Positions 43,426 to 51,540 of a DNA stretch of 64,000 nucleotides are shown one piece after another. Position numbers and translations under genes: made by a program. The stretch is from NCBI GenBank assembly GCA_027483535.1, contig JAIXUN010000002.1, positions 1,984,001 to 2,048,000 of the forward strand, given 5' to 3'. The first letter of the stretch is position 1. Each line of letters starts with the position of its first letter. This DNA comes from a bacterium (GTDB lineage Bacteria; Armatimonadota; Fimbriimonadia; Fimbriimonadales; Fimbriimonadaceae). The notes under the pieces are model-generated. The model searched no databases, was not told where the DNA came from, and saw only the letters and a program-made list of their open reading frames with translations.

Positions 43426-43812
43426 ATGCCTGCCCACGCAATGCCCGAATGGTGGATTGTCCTTTCCGGACTCTTCCTTGTAATCAACTCCGCCTTCTTT
43501 GTGGTGCTTATCGTGGTGCTGCTGAAGCTTCTCGAAACCGCAAAGGAATTGAAGCCCAAGATCGACCTGCTTACTCAGCGCGTCGACACGATCACGGTGA
43601 AGGTCGACAGTATCGCCACCTCGCTCGAATCGACCGTGAAAATGGTCGGCGAAAAGGCGGGAACCGTTGCTGGGTCTGCCGAACTCGTGGCTCTGTCCGC
43701 GGGTCGAAATGCCGGGACCCTTGGCCCCATCCTTGCCTATGCCGGCGCCGCCTTCAAGATCTTCCAGATGATCCAGCATTTCCGAAAGGGTCAGCCAAAG
43801 ATCAAAAAGTAG
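43426..43812 (+). CDS. Small membrane-anchored coiled-coil protein (DUF948-like)
   Basis: A 128-residue protein with a transmembrane helix WWIVLSGLFLVINSAFFVVL near residue 10 followed by a helical region with heptad pattern (TAKELKPKIDLLTQRVDTIT, VDSIATSLESTVKMV), a pattern seen in DUF948 proteins. A hydrophobic stretch ILAYAGAAFKIFQMIQH is near the end, then a basic tail. ATG 43426 is placed 4 bases after the DUF5695 stop, which excludes the in-frame starts further upstream. Probably co-transcribed with that gene. Confidence 0.75.
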   Translation: MPAHAMPEWWIVLSGLFLVINSAFFVVLIVVLLKLLETAKELKPKIDLLTQRVDTITVKVDSIATSLESTVKMVGEKAGTVAGSAELVALSAGRNAGTLGPILAYAGAAFKIFQMIQHFRKGQPKIKK

Positions 43813-43820
43813 GGACGCCT

Positions 43821-44198
43821 CTACTTCTTTTTCTTTTTGGGAGCAGTGAGAACCTGCTCAGCCGCTCGTTGCGCCCATGTAACGAGCGGGTCGGTCTCTT
43901 CAAGTTCACTTTTTAGCCATTTGTCTGGCACCCTCACGTAAGATTTACTCGGGGGGTCGGTTGGCTCGTACCGCACGGGCTCCGCGTCTTCGATTGTGCA
44001 CAGCTCGTCATAGAGCGCCCCTTTGACCTTCATGCCGATCCCACGATCGTAGAGCGTGAGAAAGGGATTCCCGTCCAGGTAGGCCATGATTCCGCCGAAC
44101 ATCGCTCGAAAAGTTAGAGGTGCGGACAAAAATGGCTGCAATCCTTCAGCGATGACTTGGAGGTCTTTTGGGTTCAATTTTGGAGCTGATGACGGCAT
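43821..44198 (-). CDS. TfoX N-terminal domain protein
   Basis: A 125-residue protein. TFRAMFGGIMAYLDGNPFLT, LYDRGIGMKVKGALYDEL and EPVRYEPTDPPSKSYVRVP fit the TfoX_N fold (alpha/beta, related to the N-terminal half of the competence regulator TfoX/Sxy). The C-terminal Sxy helix domain is absent and the protein ends in lysines. ATG 44198; the longer frame would run into the tRNA promoter. A role in DNA uptake is not shown, though comF is present elsewhere in the window. Confidence 0.85.
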   Translation of the reverse strand: MPSSAPKLNPKDLQVIAEGLQPFLSAPLTFRAMFGGIMAYLDGNPFLTLYDRGIGMKVKGALYDELCTIEDAEPVRYEPTDPPSKSYVRVPDKWLKSELEETDPLVTWAQRAAEQVLTAPKKKKK

Positions 44199-44237
44199 GG
44201 ATAGACCATATCCCTTTGGCCAAACATGGGATAGGGC

Positions 44238-44266
44238 TTGACAAGTGCCCTCAAACTCGGGATAAT
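44238..44266 (+). promoter_or_regulatory. Near-consensus sigma-70 promoter of the initiator tRNA
   Basis: TTGACA (44238-44243), 17-base spacer, GATAAT (44261-44266), ending 12 bases before the mature 5' end of the tRNA. This is the best promoter match noticed in the window. Confidence 0.85.
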
Positions 44267-44278
44267 TTACTTTCGTAT

Positions 44279-44355
44279 CGCGGGGTGGAGCAGTCTGGCA
44301 GCTCGTCGGGCTCATAACCCGGAGGTCGCAGGTTCAAATCCTGCCCCCGCACCCA
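44279..44355 (+). tRNA. Initiator tRNA-fMet (anticodon CAU)
   Basis: A 77-nt tRNA including encoded CCA. Acceptor CGCGGGG pairs with CCCCGCA except for the C1-A72 mismatch, the initiator hallmark. The anticodon arm has three G-C pairs GGG/CCC around CTCATAA. T-arm GCAGG-TTCAAAT-CCTGC. The discriminator is C rather than the usual A. D-loop GAGCAGTCTGGCAGCTC is normal. Transcribed from its own strong promoter. Confidence 0.97.
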
Positions 44356-44589
44356 CTTGATCTTTCCGAGTCGCTTTTGACTCACATCTGGAAAGGACGA
44401 GTGGAGACCACTGCTCCCAATTCAACTCCAGCCTTTTTTAGGTTCGGGTCTTTAACTTCTCTTCTCGGTTTTGAACGGCGCTTGCTGATTTCAGGTCTTC
44501 AGGGCTCACACGAGTAGGGGTTTCACATTCACCCTCGCCTTCACTTTTCAGTGCCAGGTGCTTACGGCTTTGGAAAGGGCAGAAGCAGC
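44356..44589 (+). other. Non-coding stretch after tRNA with two hairpins and T-run
   Basis: No gene seen. A nested hairpin CTTTCC-GAGTC-gctttt-GACTC-GGAAAG (44362-44395) and a short AGTGG-aga-CCACT (44400-44412) lie just after the tRNA, followed by CCTTTTTT at about 44432-44439. Together they probably end the tRNA transcript. The rest, up to the inverted repeat, shows nothing clear. Confidence 0.5.
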
Positions 44590-44660
44590 CTAACCAAACT
44601 TCGCTTGAGAACGGTTAGAAAATGCATACATCAATGCGAATGTGTGTGCATTTTCTAACC
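44590..44660. promoter_or_regulatory. Long inverted repeat upstream of the abiE operon (possible AbiEi operator)
   Basis: GGTTAGAAAATGCA (44613-44626) and its exact reverse complement TGCATTTTCTAACC (44647-44660) are separated by 20 bases with inner ACAT/ATGT pairing. A third half-site CTAACC (44590-44595) can pair with the same GGTTAG. It lies about 70 bases before abiEi. AbiEi of Streptococcus agalactiae is known to bind inverted repeats in its promoter; use here is inferred. Confidence 0.6.
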
Positions 44661-44732
44661 TCATGGCATTCACTCGTGCAAAAGCTTGGTTCTGTTCCAA
44701 TATGTATATAGTTGAGTACAATTATTGACGTT

Positions 44733-45338
44733 ATGGAAAAATACGCGAAGGAGGAGGCGCTTGTGAAGTTTGTGGCAGAACATGGTGTGACCCGAACTCG
44801 CGAGATGGTCGAGGCCGGATTTCCCAGGATGCTGCTTACAAGACTGACAAGGAATGGCGAACTTCAGCGTCTTGGGCGAGGACTGTACGCAACTTCGGAC
44901 CACTCACTAACTGAATGGCACGATCTTGCCGAACTCTCGAAGGCCATCCCGTCAGGTGTCGTTGCATTGATCTCGGCCCTTGCTTTCCATGAAATCGGCA
45001 CCCAAGTTCCGCATGAGATCTGGATCGCCCTGCCAAATGGAACTCGAAAACCCACCTATCATCAAAAGCTCAGGATAACGCGATTCTCGGAACCGTACAT
45101 ATCTTCCGGAGTAGAGACTCACCAAATTGAAGGAGTGCCTGTTCGCGTCTTTGGAGCGGCCAAGACCGTTGCGGACTGTTTTCGAATGCGGTCGAAGGTC
45201 GGATATGATGTCGCTATCGAGGCCCTCAAAGAAGGCTGGCGACTTCAGAAGTTCACCCTCGACGAGCTCATTTATTTCGGCAAACTTAACCGAGTTGATC
45301 GGATCATGCGTCCGTACATTGAAGCGATCATTGCATGA
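44733..45338 (+). CDS. abiEi: AbiEi antitoxin (type IV toxin-antitoxin system), transcriptional regulator
   Basis: A 201-residue antitoxin that in studied systems counteracts AbiEii without binding it and represses its own operon. The N-terminal winged HTH is EHGVTRTREMVEAGFPRMLL then TRLTRNGELQRLGRGLYAT. The C-terminal domain has IPSGVVALISALAFHEIGTQ, HEIWIALPNGTRKP, RVFGAAKTVADCFRMR and VGYDVAIEALKEG, the AbiEi pattern. ATG 44733 is preferred to TTG 44712. The stop overlaps the toxin start as ATGA, so they are coupled. A long inverted repeat lies upstream. Confidence 0.9.
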   Translation: MEKYAKEEALVKFVAEHGVTRTREMVEAGFPRMLLTRLTRNGELQRLGRGLYATSDHSLTEWHDLAELSKAIPSGVVALISALAFHEIGTQVPHEIWIALPNGTRKPTYHQKLRITRFSEPYISSGVETHQIEGVPVRVFGAAKTVADCFRMRSKVGYDVAIEALKEGWRLQKFTLDELIYFGKLNRVDRIMRPYIEAIIA

Positions 45339-46198
45339 AACCATCCCCGTCAAACGTCTCAGCTTCGATCCTGGCCCGCCTTAAGAACGAAGCCGCTCAA
45401 CAATCAGAGCCATTCAACCCACTGCTCTCGAGATATGTCGGATTTCGGCTGCTGTATAGGCTGTCGATATCACCCTATAGGGATCAGTTTCTGTTGAAGG
45501 GGGCAACCATGTTTCTTTTTTGGACGGGCTCCGCTCACCGACCAACGCGCGATCTCGACCTTCTTTCCCTGACATTTTCCGAACTTGACGACCTTGAACG
45601 AATTGTGAAAGACGTCTGCGAGATTGAGTGCCCGGAGGACGGAGTTCTATTCGATTCCGGATCGGTGACTTCCGAGTCGATTCGTGAAGAACTGGCGTAC
45701 GGTGGGTCGAGGCTCAAGCTGGTTGGCTATCTCGGTACGGCCCGCGTTCCGCTGCAAATCGATGTCGGGATTGGCGACGCTGTAACGCCCGGTCCAATCG
45801 AGACCATGATCCCAGGCATTGTCTCGACGGTACCGGGAGCAATGATAAACGGCTACCCCGTAGAGACGGCCATTGCCGAAAAGTTTCACGCCATGGTGGT
45901 CCTTGGTTTGACCAACAGTCGCATGAAGGACTACTTCGATATCGCTTTTCTGGCTAGTTCCATGTCGATTAATGCGGACACACTCCGACGAGCCGTTGTC
46001 GCGACCTTTAACCGCCGAAAAACCGAACTGCCGACGGAGAGTCCGATCTGTTTTCGGCCGGAGTTTGCAAGTGACGCTCTAATAGATGCTCGCTGGCGAG
46101 CGTTCGTCCGAAAGAACGGTATCAGTGGACCCTTCTCCGATCTACATTTCATTCAATCCACATTACGAGACTTGCTCCTGCCCACCATCGAACGATGA
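45335..46198 (+). CDS. abiEii: AbiEii/AbiGii-family nucleotidyltransferase toxin
   Basis: A 287-residue toxin of the type IV AbiE system, a DNA polymerase beta-like nucleotidyltransferase; the MenT relatives modify tRNA acceptor ends with nucleotides. Motif I is LLKGATMFLFW...RPTRDLDLLSL (about residues 52-76, with the two Asp). Motif II/III includes LQIDVGIGDAVTP (about 141). Motif IV appears as AEKFHAMVVLGLTNSRMKDY then FDI. All four expected positions look intact, so the toxin is probably active. ATG 45335. Codon use appears slightly less GC-biased than neighbours. Confidence 0.9.
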   Translation: MKPSPSNVSASILARLKNEAAQQSEPFNPLLSRYVGFRLLYRLSISPYRDQFLLKGATMFLFWTGSAHRPTRDLDLLSLTFSELDDLERIVKDVCEIECPEDGVLFDSGSVTSESIREELAYGGSRLKLVGYLGTARVPLQIDVGIGDAVTPGPIETMIPGIVSTVPGAMINGYPVETAIAEKFHAMVVLGLTNSRMKDYFDIAFLASSMSINADTLRRAVVATFNRRKTELPTESPICFRPEFASDALIDARWRAFVRKNGISGPFSDLHFIQSTLRDLLLPTIER

Positions 46199-46351
46199 AG
46201 TTCGTTCCATCTTCGTGCTGCTCAACGGGTCAGGAAGATTTGAGCATGGATTTTTTGGTGGAGGGTGTCTTCAAGGCACGTCGCAGCAAAGGTGAGATGA
46301 ATCAAAGGGAAAGGGATCAGCTTAAGGGAAGATCTTTTAAGTGGCTTCGGG

Positions 46352-46762
46352 CTATTCAGGCCGCAACAACGCTTCGACCTGATCCACCAACCCTATCAAG
46401 TCGCCGTTGACTTCGTGCTCCCAAAACACAAGCACCGTCCAACCCTGCGACTCCAGGCTCATCCGGTTTCGATCATCCCGCTCCTTGTTTGCTTGAACCT
46501 TCGAACTCCAATAATCGGCGCGAGTAGTCGGCTTGAGGTTCTTTCTCTCCGAGCACGTCGAACATCCGTGCCAGAAGCAGCCATGGAGAAACACGGCCAC
46601 CTTCTTCCCAATCCAAGCGACATCCGGCCGACCTGGAAGCGTTTTGACGTTCACCCGGTAACCGCGCAGACCCGCTGCGCGCAGCGCTCTCCGAAACTCG
46701 AGTTCTAACCGGTTATCTTTTCCCCGGTTAGACTTCATGCTCCGCTTAACCGCTTCGCTCAC
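46352..46762 (-). CDS. vsr: Very short patch repair endonuclease (Vsr)
   Basis: A 136-residue endonuclease that nicks 5' to T:G mismatches made by deaminated 5-methylcytosine. The N-terminal KRSMKSNRGKDNRLELEFRR, the metal Asp in TLPGRPDVAWIGKKVAVFLH, the zinc-site GCFWHGCSTC, and WSSKVQANKERDDRN are diagnostic. GTG 46762 is the start that fits family length (about 137); the frame continues upstream to 47032 but overlaps the divergent gene. No adjacent cytosine methylase is visible within the window, so it is an orphan. Confidence 0.88.
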   Translation of the reverse strand: MSEAVKRSMKSNRGKDNRLELEFRRALRAAGLRGYRVNVKTLPGRPDVAWIGKKVAVFLHGCFWHGCSTCSERKNLKPTTRADYWSSKVQANKERDDRNRMSLESQGWTVLVFWEHEVNGDLIGLVDQVEALLRPE

Positions 46763-46887
46763 TCCGGTGAAATCGGGCCTAACCGACCTTTCGCCGCCTT
46801 TCTTGCCAACATAGTGAACTTGTGACTCGGGTTGAGCGTTCAATAACAAAATCCTATTCGATTTATCGATGCAATCTGGCGATATCC

Positions 46888-47721
46888 ATGAGAAAAAACG
46901 TTTCGTATCCTCGAGCCTTACTGATGTTGCTCGTTCTATCAGCCACAGGCGTCGTTCATGCGGAACCTGCCTTTCTCTCAACTCTGAAGGACACGTATCG
47001 TTGGCCCGCCGGGACCGACGCTGAGAAGGCAAACTGCAACGTTTGCCACGCGGGTCCTCCGAAAAGAAACGACTTTGGTCGAGCGGTGGAAGAGTCGTGG
47101 GAGCGGATCGGAGGCGATACGCTCACGGTCGCCGCGATTGAGGCCGTCCAGAACGAAGATACGGACGGTGACGGATACACGAACGCTGAGGAACTCCGGC
47201 AAGGATTCCTCCCCGCAGATGCTTCAAGTACTCCCAAGGGCGTGCCAAGACCTCCTATCGGTTCGGAATCGGGTGACGCAAAAGAGAACGCGTCTAAACC
47301 GGGCGGCACGAAAGGAGATTCGGAGCTTGTGCCAAAGCACTCGTTTCACCCCGCATTCGTTCACTTCCCCGTGGCTTTGTTGCTCGTAGGATTTGGGCTG
47401 GACCTGATCGGGCGCAAAAAGGACAACGGTCCAATGGCTAAGGCGGGTTGGTACAACGTCTCAATCGGATTGCTGGCCCTGATTCCGACCACCCTCACCG
47501 GCATCGCAGCGATGCTTCGGCTAGGCTTCCCGATTCAAGGCTCGATGCTGATTCACCTCGTCGGTGGCATCGCTTCGATCCTCTTCTCTTGCGCAAGTTG
47601 GATGCTGATGAACCGGGCGGAACGACCAAAGTCGTATCCTCTTTTTGCGATCTTAGCGATTTTGGCGGTTGCCGTTACGGGTCATTTCGGCGCAGAGATG
47701 GTGTTTGGATCGGGCGGTTAG
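46888..47721 (+). CDS. Exported protein with CxxCH, EF-hand-like and DUF2231 membrane domains
   Basis: A 277-residue protein. A signal peptide (ALLMLLVLSATGVVHA) leads to an exported segment with one haem-binding type motif CNVCH (about residue 51), then a calcium-loop-like DTDGDGYTNAEEL. The C-terminal half is DUF2231: FHPAFVHFPVALLLVGFGLD, then three more helices (SIGLLALIPTTLTGIAAMLR, LIHLVGGIASILFSCASWML, LFAILAILAVAVTGHFGAEM). DUF2231 with cytochrome-like domains suggests membrane redox, but binding is not shown. ATG 46888 gives a clean signal. Divergent from vsr. Confidence 0.82.
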   Translation: MRKNVSYPRALLMLLVLSATGVVHAEPAFLSTLKDTYRWPAGTDAEKANCNVCHAGPPKRNDFGRAVEESWERIGGDTLTVAAIEAVQNEDTDGDGYTNAEELRQGFLPADASSTPKGVPRPPIGSESGDAKENASKPGGTKGDSELVPKHSFHPAFVHFPVALLLVGFGLDLIGRKKDNGPMAKAGWYNVSIGLLALIPTTLTGIAAMLRLGFPIQGSMLIHLVGGIASILFSCASWMLMNRAERPKSYPLFAILAILAVAVTGHFGAEMVFGSGG

Positions 47722-47810
47722 GGTAAGGTCCAAACAAGTCCAAGTGCAGTCCAATAGCAACAAGGGCTACGCCGGCAATGGCGCCGGCGGATAACTCCCC
47801 TCCCGATTCC

Positions 47811-48248
47811 CTAACCTCGCAATGAAGTAAAGGCGACGGCCGCGATCAAGTGCACCGTCCAAGCGATGGTCCGGGGCAGGTTTGTGACGATCAACTTCTG
47901 AACCGTCTTTTCGTCGTATCCCTTGCTAAGTGTTTGGTGAAGGAGCGAACTCACTCCAAAGGTCCACCCAATCGCAAAAAGAGCGCTGGAGAGGGCCACC
48001 CAAGAAAGCGCAACGGCTAAACCCTTCCCCGGGTTCGACATCAGCATCGCCGCACTGATCAGCTCAAGAGCCATTGCCGGCAAAACAATAATCCCGGTGC
48101 GACTGGCATGATCTCGGTGAAACTTGTGCCACCGATCCGCGGGGATCAGGTGGAACGTTGGGTAGTGCACGAGTTGGACATACCAACCGATTGCGCACAT
48201 CACTCCGCTGCCGGCAATGGCGCCCGCTTCCCACACCGTGGATCCCAC
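47811..48248 (-). CDS. Integral membrane protein, DUF1772-like
   Basis: A 145-residue protein with four hydrophobic helices: AGAIAGSGVMCAIGWYVQLV, IIVLPAMALELISAAMLMSN, ALSWVALSSALFAIGWTFGV and IAWTVHLIAAVAFTSLRG. HYPTFHLIPADRWHKFHRDH between the first two resembles DUF1772/anthrone oxygenase-like membrane families with conserved His. Function not established. ATG 48248, divergent from the next gene. Confidence 0.65.
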   Translation of the reverse strand: MGSTVWEAGAIAGSGVMCAIGWYVQLVHYPTFHLIPADRWHKFHRDHASRTGIIVLPAMALELISAAMLMSNPGKGLAVALSWVALSSALFAIGWTFGVSSLLHQTLSKGYDEKTVQKLIVTNLPRTIAWTVHLIAAVAFTSLRG

Positions 48249-48332
48249 TTGTGTATTTTATCGAATCGGAAGAGAGCGAATCTCCCCCAAGCAAGTCTAA
48301 GGGTGAGAGCCAAGATCGGTACACTTTCAGTC

Positions 48333-48698
48333 GTGACCAAAACGATCAACGGCGCTATCGTCGCCTACTCGCTCATGGTGATCGGAATGGGTGTGCAGGC
48401 ATACTTCTTCCCCAGCGAAGGTAAGGACCCATCCTCAGTTTCTTTAATTGCCAGTTCGGCAATTGGATTGCTCATGCTGGCTTCCCTCGGACTATGGACT
48501 AAGAATCCACGGGCCGGCCGCATCATGTCGCTGGTTCTAGCAGTCGCCGCTTTCGGACGCTTCATTGGCGTTTTCATGAAAGATAAAGCGATCTATCCGG
48601 CCGGAGTGGTGGTCTTCACCAGCTTGCTTCTCATCGGGCTGCTAGGCTTCGGGCACATGGCGGCAGCAAAGGCCAAAAAGCAAGAAGCCCAAGGCTAA
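48333..48698 (+). CDS. Small TMEM14/UPF0136-like membrane protein
   Basis: A 121-residue protein with four helices and conserved glycines: GAIVAYSLMVIGMGVQAYFF, SVSLIASSAIGLLMLASLGL, AGRIMSLVLAVAAFGRFIGVF, and AGVVVFTSLLLIGLLGFGHM. This repeats the TMEM14 pattern. GTG 48333 is the start that matches the hydrophobic topology; upstream starts in this frame overlap the divergent gene. Function unknown in bacteria. Confidence 0.7.
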   Translation: MTKTINGAIVAYSLMVIGMGVQAYFFPSEGKDPSSVSLIASSAIGLLMLASLGLWTKNPRAGRIMSLVLAVAAFGRFIGVFMKDKAIYPAGVVVFTSLLLIGLLGFGHMAAAKAKKQEAQG

Positions 48699-48708
48699 CA
48701 ATCCATAT

Positions 48709-49677
48709 CTAGGCCGGGCCGGCAGGTTCAGGAACGGGCGAAGGATGATCTTCTTCGCCCGTTTTCTTTTTGCCTCGCTCTCCAAACCCGACCACCAGCG
48801 CAAGGACGATGATCACCGTCCCCCAGAGCATCTCCCATCGAAGCGGCTCATTGTTCAGGTAAGCGAGAAAAGCCGAGATCGGAGGCTGAACCGGAAGCGC
48901 TAGCACCATCAACGATAGAGGCGCGCGCTCGACCAAGACGTACCAAGCAGAGAAGGTGATCAGGCCGCAGACGATGACAAGATAAACAAGCGTGCCAATT
49001 GCAGCCATGTCCGGCGTTCGGACCACCTCTAGCGAAGGCACCAGGCTTGGAGCCAACCACATCACCGGGACGGCGCCCAACAACTGAAACCACAGGATGG
49101 CGATTCCGGAGGATTCCCGAGCCAGTTTGGTGGCAAATGCTCCACCAAGACACTCGATAAACACCCCCGAGAAGAACATGAGATTGCCAACCGCGTTGGA
49201 TGTCAAGTTCGGAGCTTTGAACCCATAGCTCACCACGTATGCCCCAGACATCGCCAAGACCAAAGCCCAGACCCGGCGCTTCGTGATGGTCTCTTTAAGA
49301 ACGACAAACGACAGCAAGGTCGTCCAAAGCGGGGCCGTCGTGAGGAGAACCGTCCCGTCGATGCTCGTGGTGAGCTTCATCGACGTGTAGTAGAGAATGT
49401 GCGCAGGTGCAAAGAGCAACGCACCGATCACCATTGCCCAAACCGCCGATTTCACGGGTGGCATCTTTGCGCCTGTTAGTTTTCGAAACGGGGCGACCGT
49501 CGCCAACAGCAACCCAAGGAGAATGACGTGCGTTGTCCAACGCACCTGTCCAAGGGCGACCCCACTGAGTCCGTGTTCGCCCGCAATTTTGACAAGCACA
49601 TTCACGGGCGCCCACAGAAGGTTCAGCCCGGCGAGCATCCAAAACAGAGACCGTGTGTTGATGGTGGAGGTCGTCAC
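48709..49677 (-). CDS. EamA family transporter (DMT superfamily)
   Basis: A 322-residue protein with ten hydrophobic helices in two EamA repeats: LFWMLAGLNLLWAPVNVLVK start, SAVWAMVIGALLFAPAHILY, SIDGTVLLTTAPLWTTLLSF and VVLKETITKRRVWALVLAMS (end of repeat 1), then repeat 2 ending VQPPISAFLAYLNNEPL. Drug/metabolite exporters of this type carry varied small molecules; the substrate is not predicted. Start GTG 49677 overlaps the stop of ygfZ as GTGA, suggesting coupling. Confidence 0.92.
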   Translation of the reverse strand: MTTSTINTRSLFWMLAGLNLLWAPVNVLVKIAGEHGLSGVALGQVRWTTHVILLGLLLATVAPFRKLTGAKMPPVKSAVWAMVIGALLFAPAHILYYTSMKLTTSIDGTVLLTTAPLWTTLLSFVVLKETITKRRVWALVLAMSGAYVVSYGFKAPNLTSNAVGNLMFFSGVFIECLGGAFATKLARESSGIAILWFQLLGAVPVMWLAPSLVPSLEVVRTPDMAAIGTLVYLVIVCGLITFSAWYVLVERAPLSLMVLALPVQPPISAFLAYLNNEPLRWEMLWGTVIIVLALVVGFGERGKKKTGEEDHPSPVPEPAGPA

Positions 49678-50570
49678 GCGAACGGATAGATTGGCATACC
49701 GCGGACGATTCCGGCATATTTCTTTCCGTTCGAATCTTGGACCTTAACCGTATTGCCATATTCAAACGAATCGTTTCTTAACACTGTGCCCAGGTAAACG
49801 GTTTGAGAATCGATGCGGATAAGAGAGTTCAGATCGACGGTCAGAAAATCAGTTTCGGATGGGTCCTCGACTCCAGAAACTTCGATCTGAACCCAAGTTT
49901 TGTTGGTTCGCCCACGACTGTGGATACGCTGCAAAACCTCTTGGCCCATGTAACAGCCCTTCGAATAGTGCACAAATCGAGCATCAAAGTCCGGACCAAG
50001 TTCGGGCGGAAGGGTCTTGGCATGGGTATCGAGCCCAAACCGGGGAGTGCCGGAAAGAACAAGAAGGCTCGTAACCGCATCTTGGGAAACCAGCGATAGG
50101 TCTGAGATGGTTGATTGCGGAACAAGCGAAAGATGCACGCCCTCAACCGCGATCATGGAAGTCGGCCACTTGGCTTCGCTCGGAAGAGGACAGTTGGGCA
50201 TCGCGAGAATGGGAACGTACTCGAGCTTCTCCAACTCAACCTCCTCCAGAATGACCATTTTTTCAACCCGGGAAAGGATCTCGGCTTCGCACTCTCCTGG
50301 CGCGAGAAGAAAGAGTTGGTCGCCCGACTTCGCCATGGCGAAGAGAGCCGTCAACTGTCCGGTGGCAGAGCAGAGACAAGACTCGACGAGGCCGTCCCCG
50401 CTCGCCAATGATCGAAGATCGTTGGTGGCTTGTCCCTGAAACCAGTCCAAAGCATCTGCACCCGTCACCCGATAGACCACCCATCCTTCAAGCAAAGCCG
50501 CCGCTTCTCCGGCTCTCAATGCCTCGAATTCCGATCTCTCTAGGCTTAGCGTTTTTAACTCTTCGACCAT
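49674..50570 (-). CDS. ygfZ: YgfZ/GcvT family folate-binding protein
   Basis: A 298-residue protein of the YgfZ family, which uses tetrahydrofolate to help maintain certain Fe-S enzymes. The signature KGCYMGQEVLQRIHSRGRTN is present near residue 200, including the essential Cys. N-terminal DALDWFQGQATNDLRSL and LEKLEYVPILAM regions fit the GcvT-like fold. Fits with the Fe-S carrier Mrp also encoded in this window. Its stop overlaps the EamA start. Divergent from the next plus gene by 29 bases. Confidence 0.92.
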   Translation of the reverse strand: MVEELKTLSLERSEFEALRAGEAAALLEGWVVYRVTGADALDWFQGQATNDLRSLASGDGLVESCLCSATGQLTALFAMAKSGDQLFLLAPGECEAEILSRVEKMVILEEVELEKLEYVPILAMPNCPLPSEAKWPTSMIAVEGVHLSLVPQSTISDLSLVSQDAVTSLLVLSGTPRFGLDTHAKTLPPELGPDFDARFVHYSKGCYMGQEVLQRIHSRGRTNKTWVQIEVSGVEDPSETDFLTVDLNSLIRIDSQTVYLGTVLRNDSFEYGNTVKVQDSNGKKYAGIVRGMPIYPFA

Positions 50571-50599
50571 CGGTCCCCTTGTCCTCAGGATATACGACG

Positions 50600-51535
50600 A
50601 TGAAAGTCAAGTCATTCGTCCCGGTTCATCAAGCCCGATTCAGGTTGTTCGCTAAAATAGACTCAATGGCCCTCTGGTTGATCGGACTCGCGGCAGGCGT
50701 CTTTGTGATAGGTGGGTCAGAGGTTCGACGTTTCGAAAGAGACGCGGCAAGAGACATCGCTTCCCTTCTACAAAGTTCGGAGAGCGCCAAGAAGCCCGAG
50801 GTGAAGGTTTCGGCCTCGTACCCGGGGCTCCTGAGTCCCGCCTTCGGTGAAGTCGACACCGCTTCGATCGTCGCTTCCGGATTCTCGACTCAGGGCCTTC
50901 CCCTTTTCACCGAGCCAAACCGATCCAAAGCGGGGCGTATCGATTTTTTGAACCTCTCGCTGCGTGACTTCTCCTTGCGCGGGCTTCGTGTGGAACGCCT
51001 GGAAGCCAAGATCCCGAACTGCCGATTCGATCTAGGCTACGCCCAGCGAAAACGCAAGATTCGGTTGAGCAAGTCTGGGATTGGTGAGGGGAGAGTTGAA
51101 ATCCTTCTCAAAGACCTTGAGAAGTTCATCCCCATGAAGTTCGTCGAGATCATCCGCTGCTCGGCGAAGGTAACCGGAAACAAGCTCTCCATTGAAGGAG
51201 ACGGCAAGTTCCTTCTTTTGGAAGGTCGGTTCTCCGTCTCGGGCGAGATCGCCTGGAGCGGAACGAAAATTTTGCTCAAGGCGGCAAAGATCACTTTTGA
51301 TGGCAAGCCTATGGACCCGATCTCGGAAGAGGGTCTGCTGCAGGTGCTCAATCCGGTGATCGACCTCGATGCCGACCTCGGTCTTTACGACGCGGTCGAC
51401 TTGACCCGAGTCGAACTCCTCGCAGATCGAATCGTTGCGACCGGCAAGACAAAGATTCCCGATCTCCCAGCCAACGATGCAAAGGCCGGAGCGGAGCGGC
51501 TGGCACCTTCACTGATGCGATTCGAATGTCGTTAA
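50600..51535 (+). CDS. LmeA/DUF2993-like exported or anchored protein
   Basis: A 311-residue protein. One N-terminal hydrophobic helix (SMALWLIGLAAGVFVIGG) then a domain of repeated beta strands with the DUF2993 pattern: NLSLRDFSLRGLRVERLEAK, GRVEILLKDLEKFIPMKFVE, VTGNKLSIEGDGKFLLLEGR. The family is thought to bind phospholipids at membranes. AGGA precedes ATG 50600 by 9 bases, which excludes the longer frame. Divergent from ygfZ and convergent with recG. Confidence 0.75.
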   Translation: MKVKSFVPVHQARFRLFAKIDSMALWLIGLAAGVFVIGGSEVRRFERDAARDIASLLQSSESAKKPEVKVSASYPGLLSPAFGEVDTASIVASGFSTQGLPLFTEPNRSKAGRIDFLNLSLRDFSLRGLRVERLEAKIPNCRFDLGYAQRKRKIRLSKSGIGEGRVEILLKDLEKFIPMKFVEIIRCSAKVTGNKLSIEGDGKFLLLEGRFSVSGEIAWSGTKILLKAAKITFDGKPMDPISEEGLLQVLNPVIDLDADLGLYDAVDLTRVELLADRIVATGKTKIPDLPANDAKAGAERLAPSLMRFECR

Positions 51536-51540
51536 TCTGC

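Noticed and set aside
44279-46850. tRNA-associated integrated element with att repeats
   Set aside because: No copy of the tRNA 3' end was found downstream and no integrase gene is present, so only a possible insertion site is claimed.
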